Counted from the first letter of the stretch, positions 17,782 through 26,200 are shown. The stretch: 64,000 bases of DNA from an uncultured Oscillospiraceae bacterium (GCA_900754965.1 CAAEEO010000039.1:4144-68143); one strand, 5' to 3'. Translations and numbers: made by a program. Notes: generated by a model from the sequence alone, not told the origin.

Positions 17782-18474
17782 TTACAGAAATTGGGCAAAG
17801 ATACTGGCGCCGACCACGGTCAGCAGGCCGCTGACAGCGATAGACAGACTGGACATGGCGCCCTCCACTTCCCCCATTTCCATGGCCTTGGCAGTGCCCA
17901 GGGCATGGGAGGAAGAACCGATGGCAATGCCCTTTGCCACCGGGTGGGTGACTTTGAGGAGTTTCAGGAACGGCTCAGCCAGTACATTGCCCACCAGGCC
18001 TGTGAGGATGATGATGGGCACGGTGATGGCGGGAAAGCCGCCCAGTTCCTCTGCAATGCCCATACCGATGGGCGAAGTGACGGATTTGGGCAGGAGCGTG
18101 ACATACTGCTCATGGCTCAGGTGGAACATCAGAGCAATCAGCAGCACGGTGACAAGGGAGGTCAGCACTCCGCTGAGGATTCCGGCGCAAATGGCCGCAA
18201 AATGCTCTTTCAGCTTTTGCAGCTGCTCATACAGAGGGATGGCCAGACAGACGGTGGCCGGGGTGAGCATCCATCCCAGATATTTGGCGCTGGCGTAATA
18301 GGTCTCATAACTGGTGCCGGTGGCGGTGAGGAAGGCGATGCACAGCAGCACCGCAATGAGAATGGGGTTAAAAATCGGGGAATGGAACTTGTTTTTCAGC
18401 CACACGCCGATGAAGTAGCACAGCAGGCTGAGCACACTGCCGAAAAAGGCAGAACTGACGAGAAATTCACTCAT
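17782..18474 (-). CDS. lrgB: LrgB-family membrane protein
   Basis: A 230-residue membrane protein of the LrgB/CidB family. Typical segments are NPILIAVLLCIAFL, the LGWMLTPATVCLAIPLY loop and SVTSPIGMGIAEELGG. Family knowledge: LrgAB/CidAB form holin-like or pyruvate/metabolite transport systems that influence autolysis and overflow metabolism. It follows lrgA with an 8-nt overlap, so the two are translationally coupled. No LytSR-type two-component regulator lies alongside, so its control is unknown. Confidence 0.92.
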   Translation of the reverse strand: MSEFLVSSAFFGSVLSLLCYFIGVWLKNKFHSPIFNPILIAVLLCIAFLTATGTSYETYYASAKYLGWMLTPATVCLAIPLYEQLQKLKEHFAAICAGILSGVLTSLVTVLLIALMFHLSHEQYVTLLPKSVTSPIGMGIAEELGGFPAITVPIIILTGLVGNVLAEPFLKLLKVTHPVAKGIAIGSSSHALGTAKAMEMGEVEGAMSSLSIAVSGLLTVVGASIFAQFL

Positions 18475-18829
18475 GGCGCTGCCGCTCCTTTCGGTCCATC
18501 ACCCACTGGGTGCATCGGCCGCTGACGGCCATCACAATCAGGGTGGACAGAGTAATGGTCAGCACGGCAGGCAGGAGCATGGCCCGGATATCCGGCCAGG
18601 AATCCATCAGCTGCACGGTGACGGGGATGAAAAACACGGTCATCACTTCCACCAGGTACATTCCGACCCCTTTGACTTCGTCCAGGCGCACCACACCGGT
18701 GACCAGAGCCAGGAGCATGAGCACCAGTCCATAAATACTGGCAGGAATCGGCAGGGGAATCAGCTGACGGCAGACTTCCCCCAAAAAGGAAATGAAAAGA
18801 ATGATCAGGATCTGTTTCAGGATCTTCAT
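18467..18829 (-). CDS. lrgA: CidA/LrgA family protein
   Basis: A 120-residue protein with four hydrophobic segments that matches the CidA/LrgA family (LGEVCRQLIPLPIPASIYGLVLMLLAL, then the V-K-G-V-G-x-Y-L-V-E-V-M-T-V-F-F-I-P segment). It is the small partner of LrgB. The charged C-terminal tail (MDRKERQRHE) overlaps the lrgB start region by 8 nt. A hairpin lies just upstream of its ribosome-binding region. Confidence 0.92.
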   Translation of the reverse strand: MKILKQILIILFISFLGEVCRQLIPLPIPASIYGLVLMLLALVTGVVRLDEVKGVGMYLVEVMTVFFIPVTVQLMDSWPDIRAMLLPAVLTITLSTLIVMAVSGRCTQWVMDRKERQRHE

Positions 18830-18845
18830 AGTTGTCCTCTCTCAA

Positions 18846-18875
18846 AGACCCAGGAACCACCCGGTCCCTGGGTCT
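18846..18875. terminator. Hairpin between the first YD-repeat gene and lrgA
   Basis: A 9-bp stem (18846-18854 with 18867-18875) lies in the 92-nt gap. On the minus strand it is followed only by TTTGAGAG, so termination there would be weak and some read-through into lrgAB is possible. The T tract is better on the plus strand. Confidence 0.45.
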
Positions 18876-18921
18876 CTTTTTTGGATTCTTTTGACCGGCA
18901 GAGCGGTCGTTGCAGAAAAAC

Positions 18922-20463
18922 TTACGGCTGGATGCTGGTGTACTTGTAGGTGTAGGAATAGTCGCTGCCGCTGCTTTCCGTCAGCAGATTGCCGTGGCTG
19001 TCGTAAGTATAGGTGTAGGTGTCAGTTTCGCCGGAGTCAGAGGTGTAAGTTTCCGTGAGGATATCACCGCCGTCGTTGTAGGTGTAGGTCCAGAGAACCT
19101 TTTCGGTGGGAGATTCACTGGAGGTGGCGGTGGTACTGGTGACATTGTCGTACTGGTCGTAGGTAGTGACCGTCGTGAAAGTGTAATTCTCGTTGTCGGA
19201 ATACGCGTCCTTGATGATATTGCCCCGGTCATCATAGGTGTAGGTAAATTTATCAGAGAATGTACCGTCACTGTAGGCTGTGCTCAGAACATTGTTGTCC
19301 CGGTCGTAGGTATAGGTCTCGGTAGTGATGGAGGTGTTTTCCTGACCGTCGTAAACGTAAACATCTTTGATGACGCAGCTGAGCAGGTTGTTCCGGCTGT
19401 CGTAGGTATTGGTGGTCAGCGTCTCGGAGGACTTGTCAGCGGCGACCACATACTCTGTGAGGGTATTGCCCCGGTTGTCGTAGGTGTAGGTGGTGGTATA
19501 CATGGTCTCGCCCTTGTAGCTCTGCACAAGTTTCACCAGCTGATTTTTGGCGTCGTAGCTGTATACCATCTCTGCCATGGAATCGTCGTTGTAGACCAGA
19601 TTTTCCCGGATCAGATTGCCGTTGGCATCGTAGGTATAAGTAGTTGTGTAGCTCTCGGTGGGATACTGCTCCTGGGTGAATTTTTCAGTGAGTTTGTTGC
19701 CCTTGGCGTCGTAGGTATAAACATACTCAAAAGACAGAGGATAATCGGGGTCTGTGCTCTTGTAAGTATACCGGGTCACATTGCCCTGGGCATCGTAGGC
19801 GTACCGGGTCTCATCGGTGTAGTTGCTGTACTTGGTGATGTTTGTGAGCAGATTGCCTTTGGTGTCATAGGTGAAGGTCTGCACATAGCCTCCCACCAGT
19901 TCGCTGTTGTATTTGATCTCCGTGGGCAGCCACAGGATCTTTTTGCCCAGATAGACGGTGTTGGTGCTGCCGTCCCACTCCACTTTCACATTCAGTGCGT
20001 CGGCCACGGCGCGCACGGGCAGATAGGTCACACCATTGACGATGATGGGGGTCACGGTGTTGCCGTTGGCGTCTTTCAGTTCCAGGGCTTTGCCGTCCAG
20101 GGTGACTTTCACTTCGCTGCCGCCCATATACACTTCCCGGTCGCGGTTGCTGTAAATGGGGGTGCCCACGGCGGCTTTGCCGGAGCCGTTGCTGGTCAGG
20201 ATTACGGTGCCGTCTTCCCAGCCCACATCCAGACCCAGAGCGTTGGCCACGCTGCGCACAGGCAGATAGGTGGTGCCCTGATACAGGAAGGGTTCCACGG
20301 GGGCGCCGTTGGCGTCTTTGGGATGGATTCGGTCGCCGTTGACCACGATATCCACTGCGCGGTAAGAAACGGTGTTTACGCTGTCAGCGGCTGCTGCGGG
20401 GACGGCCAGACCTGCCAGAAGACCAACTGTCAGGATACCGGTCAGAACGTTTTTCATTTTCAT
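18922..20463 (-). CDS. Secreted protein with two stalk domains and about 12 YD repeats (paralog A)
   Basis: A 513-residue exported protein. The signal peptide (residues 1-25) ends in AVPAAAA. It is followed by two copper-amine-oxidase-N-like stalk domains; conserved pieces include DRIHPKDANGAPVEPFLY, TTYLPVRSVANALGL and VTYLPVRAVADALNV. From about residue 200 to the end there are about twelve YD repeats with core Y-x-Y-D-x-x-G-N-x-L/I and a period near 22-30 residues. No LPXTG, SLH, choline- or peptidoglycan-binding anchor and no C-terminal toxin or hyperconserved RHS core is visible. The start at 20463 follows GAGGAGGT. It lies 104 nt after a close paralog. The role is unknown; a cell-surface or matrix function is inferred only. 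Confidence 0.85.
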   Translation of the reverse strand: MKMKNVLTGILTVGLLAGLAVPAAAADSVNTVSYRAVDIVVNGDRIHPKDANGAPVEPFLYQGTTYLPVRSVANALGLDVGWEDGTVILTSNGSGKAAVGTPIYSNRDREVYMGGSEVKVTLDGKALELKDANGNTVTPIIVNGVTYLPVRAVADALNVKVEWDGSTNTVYLGKKILWLPTEIKYNSELVGGYVQTFTYDTKGNLLTNITKYSNYTDETRYAYDAQGNVTRYTYKSTDPDYPLSFEYVYTYDAKGNKLTEKFTQEQYPTESYTTTYTYDANGNLIRENLVYNDDSMAEMVYSYDAKNQLVKLVQSYKGETMYTTTYTYDNRGNTLTEYVVAADKSSETLTTNTYDSRNNLLSCVIKDVYVYDGQENTSITTETYTYDRDNNVLSTAYSDGTFSDKFTYTYDDRGNIIKDAYSDNENYTFTTVTTYDQYDNVTSTTATSSESPTEKVLWTYTYNDGGDILTETYTSDSGETDTYTYTYDSHGNLLTESSGSDYSYTYKYTSIQP

Positions 20464-20532
20464 CTGAGTTACCTCCTCAAATTTTGTATTTGCAGGGGTC
20501 ATAGCACCTTGCGGTGATATTTTTCAGGGATG

Positions 20533-20556
20533 GGCGGGCAGACGGAGCTGCCCGCC
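20533..20556. other. GC-rich hairpin between the two YD-repeat genes
   Basis: A perfect 9-bp stem GGCGGGCAG with CTGCCCGCC lies between the paralogs. It lacks a T tract on the transcribed strand, so it may be a processing or stabilising hairpin rather than a full terminator. Confidence 0.45.
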
Positions 20557-20567
20557 GGAAAAGGCTG

Positions 20568-22040
20568 TTACTGCTCCACGCAGATGTACTGATTGGTGAA
20601 GTGTTTGCCCTCTGCGGTCTGCTTGGTCAGCAGATTGCCGTGGGCATCATAGGTGAAGGTTTCGGTTTCCGTATAGCCGTCGGCGTATACGGCGGTTTTC
20701 GAGAGAATGTCGCCGCCGTTGGTGTATGTATAGGTGTACCGAACCACAGAATCCGGCTGGCCGTTGGTGCTGCTGACGATGTGGTTATAGGCATCGTAGG
20801 TGTGGGTATACTGCACCTGAGAACCGTCGGGATGCACATAGGTTTCTGTGACTTTGTTGCCCCGGTGGTCGTAGGAATACAGAGTGGAGCTGTTCAGGGT
20901 GTTTCCGTCACCGTCGGTGTGGGAGTATGCCTCGGACAGCACATTTCCGGCCGCGTCGTAGGTATAGGCATAGCGGCTGCGCTCAGTAACACCCGCATAT
21001 ACCCGCACGGTCTCACTGGTCAGCAGATTGCCCAGAGCGTCGTAGGTATACTTGTAGGAATAGTCGGAACCGCCGGTTTCCAGCTTGTCCTTGCCCTGCT
21101 CCGTGAGCAGCCGTCCGGCTGCATCGTAGGTGTAGGTGACGGTATTGCCGGCGCCGTCGGCGTGGGATTCGTCACGGAGCAGCACATTTCCCCTGCTGTC
21201 GTGGGAATAGACGACAGTGTAGTCGGAACTGGGGTCCAGATGATCTGTGTGGGTCTCCTTGATCAGATTACCTCTTTTGTCATAGGCATAGGTGGTTTCA
21301 TGGTCGGCGGGATATTCGGGGTCATTGGACTTCACCGTCTTTTTGAGCAGCCGGTCCTGCCCGTCATAGGTAAAGGTAGTGGTCTCCGGGGCGAAAGAAA
21401 TGCCGTTGTTGCCGTTGTAGGTGTAGACCTGGGTCAGTACATTGCCCCGGCTGTCATAGGTGTAAGTGGTTTTATCGATGCTGCCGTTCACATCCATGAC
21501 CTGCTCCGTGGGCAGCCACAGAACTCTTTTGCCCAGATAGACGGTGTTATCGCTGCTGTCCCACTCCACGCGGACTTTCAGGGCGTCTGCAATGGCACGC
21601 ACAGGCAGATAGGTCACGCCGTCCACCAGAATGGGGGAAATGGCATTGCCGTTGGCATCTTTCAGTTCCAAAACCTTGCCGTCCAGGGTGACGGTCACAT
21701 CGTTGCCGCCCATGTACACTTCCCGGTCGCGATTGCTGCGCAGGGGCGTGCCCACGGCGGCTTTGCCGGCGCCGCTGCCGGTGAGAATCACGGTGCCGTC
21801 CTCCCAGCCCACTTCCAGTCCCAGGGCGTTGGCCACGCTGCGCACAGGCAGGTAAGTGGTATCCCGATACAGAAAGGGTTCCACAGGGGCGCCGTTGGCG
21901 TCTTTGGGGTGGATTCGGTCGCCGTCCACCACGATGTTCACCGAGCGGTAGGACACGGTGTCCACCCAGTCTGCCGCCGCAGGGACGGCCAGACCGGTGA
22001 GCAGGCCCACGGTCAAAATACCAGTCAGAACTTTTTTCAT
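20568..22040 (-). CDS. Secreted protein with two stalk domains and about 11 YD repeats (paralog B)
   Basis: A 490-residue paralog of the next gene downstream, with the same plan. The signal peptide (MKKVLTGILTVGLLTGLAVP) is followed by two stalk domains nearly identical to those of paralog A, then the shared motif YLGKRVLWLPTE, then about eleven YD repeats (for example YTYDSRGNVLTQ and YTYDAAGNVLSE). The stalk part is much better conserved between paralogs than the repeats, which suggests diversifying repeats on a fixed base. The ATG at 22040 follows AGGAGG. It lies 57 nt after serS with no clear terminator between, so it may be read from the parA-parB-serS transcript. Confidence 0.85.
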   Translation of the reverse strand: MKKVLTGILTVGLLTGLAVPAAADWVDTVSYRSVNIVVDGDRIHPKDANGAPVEPFLYRDTTYLPVRSVANALGLEVGWEDGTVILTGSGAGKAAVGTPLRSNRDREVYMGGNDVTVTLDGKVLELKDANGNAISPILVDGVTYLPVRAIADALKVRVEWDSSDNTVYLGKRVLWLPTEQVMDVNGSIDKTTYTYDSRGNVLTQVYTYNGNNGISFAPETTTFTYDGQDRLLKKTVKSNDPEYPADHETTYAYDKRGNLIKETHTDHLDPSSDYTVVYSHDSRGNVLLRDESHADGAGNTVTYTYDAAGRLLTEQGKDKLETGGSDYSYKYTYDALGNLLTSETVRVYAGVTERSRYAYTYDAAGNVLSEAYSHTDGDGNTLNSSTLYSYDHRGNKVTETYVHPDGSQVQYTHTYDAYNHIVSSTNGQPDSVVRYTYTYTNGGDILSKTAVYADGYTETETFTYDAHGNLLTKQTAEGKHFTNQYICVEQ

Positions 22041-22097
22041 TGGCAAAACCTCCTGATTCCAATGTACTCCACGCAGGATTCGATGCACCCTGCGCCG

Positions 22098-23402
22098 TTA
22101 TTTTTTGGGAACGAGTTTTTCCTTACCGCCCATGTACGGCTGCAGCACTTTGGGAATCAGCACGGTGCCGTCCTCCTGGAGGTTGTTCTCCAGGAATGCA
22201 ATCAGCATCCGGGGAGGTGCCACGCAGGTGTTGTTCAGGGTATGGCACAGCTGCATTTTGCCGTTTTCATCTTTGTAGCGGATGTGCAGGCGGCGGGCCT
22301 GGGCATCGCCCAGGTTGGAGCAGGAGCAGACCTCGAAGTATTTCTGCTGACGGGGAGACCATGCCTCGATGTCGCAGCTCTTGACTTTCAGGTCAGCCAG
22401 GTCGCCGGAGCAGCACTCCAGCTGACGCACGGGGATATCCAGGCTGCGGAACAGCTCCACGCTGTACTGCCACAGTTTTTCGTACCAGTCCTTGGACTCC
22501 TCGGGCTTGCAGACCACGATCATCTCCTGTTTCTCAAACTGGTGGATGCGGTATACGCCGCGCTCCTCGATGCCGTGGGCGCCCTTCTCCTTGCGGAAAC
22601 AGGGAGAATAAGAGGTCAGGGTCTGGGGCAGGCTCTCCTCGGGCAGAATCTGGTCGATGAAACGGCCAATCATGGAGTGCTCGGAGGTGCCGATCAGGTA
22701 CAGGTCTTCGCCCTCGATTTTGTACATCATGGCGTCCATATCGGTCTGGCTCATCACGCCTTCCACCACATTGCCGTGAATCATGAACGGCGGGATGCAG
22801 TAGGTAAAGCCTTTGTCAATCATAAAGTCCCGGCCGTAAGCCAGCACTGCCTCATGCAGGCGGGCAATGTCGCCCAGCAGATAGTAGAATCCGCTGCCGG
22901 AGACCCGGCCGGCGGCGTCCATGTCGATGCCGTCGAAGGATTCCATGATATCCGTGTGGTAAGGGATGGGGAAAGCGGGCACTTTTGCCTCGCCAAAACG
23001 CTGCACTTCCACATTGCAGCTGTCATCGGGACCCAGAGGCACGCTCTCGTCAATGATCTGGGGAATGACCAGCATGACCTTGTGCAGCTTGGCCTCCAGC
23101 TCCCCTTCTTTGGCCTCCAGTTCGGCCAGACGGTCGGCGTCTTTTTTGACTTCCTCTTTCACGGCCTCAGCCTCAGCCAGTTTGGAGGGGTCTTTCTTGG
23201 CCTGTCCCATGAGCATGCCCACTTTTTTGCTTAGGGCATTGCGGGCCGTCCGCAGCTCCTGGGCCTCCTGAATGGTGGCGCGCAGTTCGCTGTCCAGAGC
23301 AATGGCCTCGTCCACCAGGGGCAGCTTGGCGTCCTGGAATTTTTTCTTGATATTCTCGCGGACCAGATCCGGATTTTCACGCACAAATTTGATGTCCAGC
23401 AT
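22098..23402 (-). CDS. serS: Seryl-tRNA synthetase
   Basis: This class II synthetase charges tRNA-Ser. The N-terminal long coiled-coil arm (about residues 25-110, rich in E, K and A) is visible after MLDIKFVRENPDLVRENIKKK. The catalytic core has motif 2-type sequence (SPCFRKEKGAHGIEERGVYRIHQFEKQEMI) and motif 3 (LNNTCVAPPRMLIAFLENNLQEDGT). The length of 434 residues is normal. It begins 28 nt after parB; no T-box or long leader fits in that gap, so it is probably co-transcribed with parAB. Confidence 0.97.
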   Translation of the reverse strand: MLDIKFVRENPDLVRENIKKKFQDAKLPLVDEAIALDSELRATIQEAQELRTARNALSKKVGMLMGQAKKDPSKLAEAEAVKEEVKKDADRLAELEAKEGELEAKLHKVMLVIPQIIDESVPLGPDDSCNVEVQRFGEAKVPAFPIPYHTDIMESFDGIDMDAAGRVSGSGFYYLLGDIARLHEAVLAYGRDFMIDKGFTYCIPPFMIHGNVVEGVMSQTDMDAMMYKIEGEDLYLIGTSEHSMIGRFIDQILPEESLPQTLTSYSPCFRKEKGAHGIEERGVYRIHQFEKQEMIVVCKPEESKDWYEKLWQYSVELFRSLDIPVRQLECCSGDLADLKVKSCDIEAWSPRQQKYFEVCSCSNLGDAQARRLHIRYKDENGKMQLCHTLNNTCVAPPRMLIAFLENNLQEDGTVLIPKVLQPYMGGKEKLVPKK

Positions 23403-23430
23403 GATTAAATTACTCCTTGTATATTAAATA

Positions 23431-24324
23431 TTACTGATTGTTTCCGTCTTTCCGGGGCAGCTTGTTTCCAATAGAGCGCAGCGCCTCCATGAGCGCCTCC
23501 CGGTCATCGGCATCGTAGTAGTCGATCTCGATTTTTCCGCCGTGTTTGCCTTCGGTCATTTTGACTCTCCGCCCCAGACTGGATTCCAGCTGCTTGGCAG
23601 CCAGAGCCAGGTAGTCGATTCCCGCAGGCTTTTTCTCCTGCAGGCCCCGTTTCTTGCCCAGACTGACAGCCAGAGCCTCGGTCTGACGCACAGACAGTCC
23701 TTTCAGCACAATCATCCGGGCGGCCTCGATTTTCACATCGTCATCGGGGATGGCCAGCAGTGCCCGGGCGTGGCCTGCGGAAAGTTCGTTCCGCTCCAGC
23801 ATCTCCAGCACTTCCTCGGGCAGCATCAGCAGCCGCAGGGCGTTGGTAATGGCGGGCCGGGATTTTCCCACGCTTTGAGCGGTTTCTTCCTGGGTCAGGC
23901 CGTATTCCTGAATCAGCGCCTGGTATCCCCTGGCCTCTTCGATGGGGTTCAGGTCGGTGCGCTGCAAATTTTCCACCAGTGCCAGCTCGGCGGCCAGACG
24001 GTCGTCGGCTTCGATGACCGTCACCGGAACTTCTTCCAGACCGGCCATCCGAGCTGCCCGCCACCGCCGCTCTCCGGCGATGATCTGATAATACCCGGAG
24101 GGGAGTTTCCGCACGGTAATGGGCTGAATCATACCGTGCTGTTTGATGGAGTCGCTCAGTTCCTGCAGTGCGACTTCATCAAAGTGTTTTCGGGGTTGAT
24201 CGGATTTCGGTTCCACCTTTGCAATGGGCAAAGTCAAGGGTTTTCCCTCGGCCTCGGTGAGCAGATCGCCTCCCAGCAAAGCGCCCAAACCCGTCCCCAG
24301 TCCTTTTTTGGAATTGGATGCCAT
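23431..24324 (-). CDS. parB: Chromosome-partitioning protein ParB (Spo0J)
   Basis: ParB binds parS sites, spreads as a CTP-dependent clamp and organises origin segregation with ParA and SMC. Seen here: an N-terminal ParA-interacting stretch (KKGLGTGLGALLGG), the ParB/Srx nucleotide-binding motifs including GERRWRAARMAG and ENLQRTDLNPIEEA, a helix-turn-helix (TQEETAQSVGKSRPAITNALRLL), and a C-terminal dimerisation region. It has 297 residues. It starts 10 nt after parA. Two perfect parS sites lie upstream of parA. Confidence 0.97.
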   Translation of the reverse strand: MASNSKKGLGTGLGALLGGDLLTEAEGKPLTLPIAKVEPKSDQPRKHFDEVALQELSDSIKQHGMIQPITVRKLPSGYYQIIAGERRWRAARMAGLEEVPVTVIEADDRLAAELALVENLQRTDLNPIEEARGYQALIQEYGLTQEETAQSVGKSRPAITNALRLLMLPEEVLEMLERNELSAGHARALLAIPDDDVKIEAARMIVLKGLSVRQTEALAVSLGKKRGLQEKKPAGIDYLALAAKQLESSLGRRVKMTEGKHGGKIEIDYYDADDREALMEALRSIGNKLPRKDGNNQ

Positions 24325-24334
24325 TGGTTTCTCC

Positions 24335-25096
24335 TTATTTTCCTTCGATTTGTTTCACGATTTCTGCTGCCAGTTTCAAATAAGCCGCAGACCCGCGGGA
24401 AATGCGGTCGTAGGCAATCACGGGTTTCCCGTGACTGGGGGCCTCAGCAATCCGCACATTCCGAGGGATGGTGGTTTTATAAACCTTGTTTCCAAAGTAT
24501 TTCCGAATCTCCCCTGCCACCTGTTCTGAGAAATTGGTCCGTGAATCGTACATGGTCAGCACGATGCCCTGAATCTCCAGTTTGGGGTTGATGCGGGAAT
24601 TGATCATTTTGATTGTGGTCGTCAGGTCGGCAATGCCCTCCAGTGCGTAGTATTCGCACTGCACAGGAACCAGAACGCTGTCCGCTGCTGCCAGTGCATT
24701 GACGGTCAGCAATTCCAGAGACGGCGGGCAGTCGATGAGAATGTAGTCATACTGCTCTGCCACAGATTCCAGCGCCTGCCGGAGTATATATTCCCGGTCC
24801 TCCATATCCACCAGTTCCACAGAGGCGCCGGACAAATCTTTGTTGGTGGGGATTACGTCCCCGTAATTGGTATGTACGATGCAGTCCTGGACAGGCACGC
24901 CCTGGGACAGGATGTGATACATATTGGGGGTGTGCGCTTTGTCCACTCCCATACCGGAGGTGGCGTTGCCCTGGGCGTCACAGTCGGCCAGCAGGACTTT
25001 CCGACCCCGCTTTTTGAGTGCATAGGCCAGATTCACGCAGGTCGTGGTTTTGCCCACGCCTCCTTTTTGGTTTGCGATTGCGATGATAGTTGCCAT
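24335..25096 (-). CDS. parA: Chromosome-partitioning ATPase ParA (Soj)
   Basis: A 253-residue ParA/MinD-type ATPase with the deviant Walker A KGGVGKTT (NQKGGVGKTTTCVNLA), switch region DCDAQGNATSG, and Walker B-like YILIDCPPSLELLT. It drives origin segregation and, in Bacillus, also regulates DnaA. It has its own promoter (TTGCAT, 17 nt, TATAAT) and GAGG before the ATG. Confidence 0.97.
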   Translation of the reverse strand: MATIIAIANQKGGVGKTTTCVNLAYALKKRGRKVLLADCDAQGNATSGMGVDKAHTPNMYHILSQGVPVQDCIVHTNYGDVIPTNKDLSGASVELVDMEDREYILRQALESVAEQYDYILIDCPPSLELLTVNALAAADSVLVPVQCEYYALEGIADLTTTIKMINSRINPKLEIQGIVLTMYDSRTNFSEQVAGEIRKYFGNKVYKTTIPRNVRIAEAPSHGKPVIAYDRISRGSAAYLKLAAEIVKQIEGK

Positions 25097-25132
25097 TTTC
25101 CACCTCTTTTGCTGTTTCTTTGATGTAGAAAC

Positions 25133-25161
25133 ATTATACCAGTGCGGGCATGGAAATGCAA
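25133..25161 (-). promoter_or_regulatory. parA promoter
   Basis: On the minus strand a TTGCAT -35 (25156-25161) and a perfect TATAAT -10 (25133-25138) have a 17-nt spacer. The nearest parS site lies 12 bp upstream of the -35, so ParB binding could influence this promoter. Confidence 0.75.
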
Positions 25162-25173
25162 GTTTCTTTCCGG

Positions 25174-25189
25174 TGTTTCACGTGAAACA
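25174..25189. promoter_or_regulatory. parS site 1
   Basis: TGTTTCACGTGAAACA, a perfect 16-bp palindrome identical to the Firmicutes parS consensus, lies upstream of the parA promoter. Confidence 0.95.
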
Positions 25190-25208
25190 CTCCGTTCCTC
25201 TCCGGCAA

Positions 25209-25224
25209 TGTTTCACGTGAAACA
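25209..25224. promoter_or_regulatory. parS site 2
   Basis: A second perfect copy of TGTTTCACGTGAAACA lies 35 bp (centre to centre) from the first and abuts the gpr stop codon. The pair probably serves as a ParB loading site about 14-16 kb from oriC. Confidence 0.95.
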
Positions 25225-25225
25225 T

Positions 25226-26110
25226 TCAGGACACGAATAAATCAATGTCCCCGATTTCCAAGGCAGGGTGAAAGGCGAAGTTCAAACCGTAGCCGACCAA
25301 TTTGGCGGCGTCTGACACAAAACTATCTATGTCCCGGGGCGTGACAATCATGGCGGCGGCCTCCTGGGAAAGCTCTCTGGCAGGATTTCCGGACAAATCC
25401 GAAACCAGCGTGGCAGCGTCCACCACAGTGGGGACGCCTACGGCAATGACCGGCACCCCCAGGGAATCCTGGTCCAGGGCATAGCGGTGATTGCCCACAC
25501 CGGAGCCAGGAGAAATCCCGGTGTTGCAGATTTGCACCGTGCGGCACAGGCGATTCATGGAACGGGATGCCAGGGCGTCTACGGCAATCACCAGTTTTGG
25601 CTGCACAGCCTGCACCGCTGCCTTCACCAATGTGGCGCTTTCGATGCCGGTGGTGCCCAAAACACCGGGGCAAACCACGGAGACAGAGCGGAAGGGAGCA
25701 AAGGTTTCCGGCAGTCGCTGTTTCAGGTGGCGGGTTACCATAAGATTGGCAGCGCACTTGGGGCCGATGGCGTCAGGGGTGATGGACGGATTGCCCAAAC
25801 AGGCCACCAGAACCGGGGCGTCCTCATCCAGTCCAGACAGTTCCCTCACAATGGTTCCAAGGGCCTGGGCGGTCTGGGTAAACGCGTCATCCTGCCTGCG
25901 GAGAAAGCGGTCCAACTGCGCGGTGATATACCTTCCAATTGGTTTACATAACTTGTAAGCGCCTTCCTCTGTTTGAATGTCCATCACATCCACTTCCACC
26001 CCCGCGATCTTCTTTTCGCTGAACCGAACCCCGGGGATTACGGCCTGTCCTTCCCCGGCCAGTTCCCGGGCCTCCAGAGCCAAGTCGGTGCGAATTTGCC
26101 GAAATGCCAT
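25226..26110 (-). CDS. gpr: Germination protease Gpr
   Basis: Gpr is the aspartic-type peptidase that degrades small acid-soluble spore proteins during germination. The 294-residue protein matches the GPR family: N-terminal RTDLALEARE (the region carrying the autoprocessing site), VACLGNPSITPDAIGPKC, and the DALASRSMNRLCRTVQICNTGISPGSGVGNHR segment. It is made as an inactive zymogen in the forespore. AGGAGG precedes the ATG. A sigma-F/G-like promoter is visible upstream, fitting forespore expression. It diverges from rpsT. Confidence 0.96.
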   Translation of the reverse strand: MAFRQIRTDLALEARELAGEGQAVIPGVRFSEKKIAGVEVDVMDIQTEEGAYKLCKPIGRYITAQLDRFLRRQDDAFTQTAQALGTIVRELSGLDEDAPVLVACLGNPSITPDAIGPKCAANLMVTRHLKQRLPETFAPFRSVSVVCPGVLGTTGIESATLVKAAVQAVQPKLVIAVDALASRSMNRLCRTVQICNTGISPGSGVGNHRYALDQDSLGVPVIAVGVPTVVDAATLVSDLSGNPARELSQEAAAMIVTPRDIDSFVSDAAKLVGYGLNFAFHPALEIGDIDLFVS

Positions 26111-26144
26111 GGGATATCCTCCTTTACATACAAAATGTAGTGGA

Positions 26145-26174
26145 TAGTATTCCCCGGGAACACCAAGTTATACA
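26145..26174 (-). promoter_or_regulatory. Sigma-F/G-like forespore promoter of gpr
   Basis: On the minus strand TGTATA (26169-26174) and AATACTA (26145-26151) are 17 nt apart. This resembles the sigma-G pattern TGMATA with CATWMTA, and GGGG precedes the -10 as in sigma-F targets. Its position about 35 nt before the gpr ATG is appropriate. Confidence 0.55.
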
Positions 26175-26200
26175 TTTTATAAAAATTATGAAAAAAATGC

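Noticed and set aside
18846..18875. Strong terminator isolating lrgAB from the upstream gene
   Set aside because: The hairpin is real, but on the minus strand it has only three T residues, so full termination cannot be claimed.
18922..22040. RHS/contact-dependent toxin system with immunity genes
   Set aside because: The YD proteins have no hyperconserved RHS core and no variable toxin tip, and no small immunity-like gene follows either of them.
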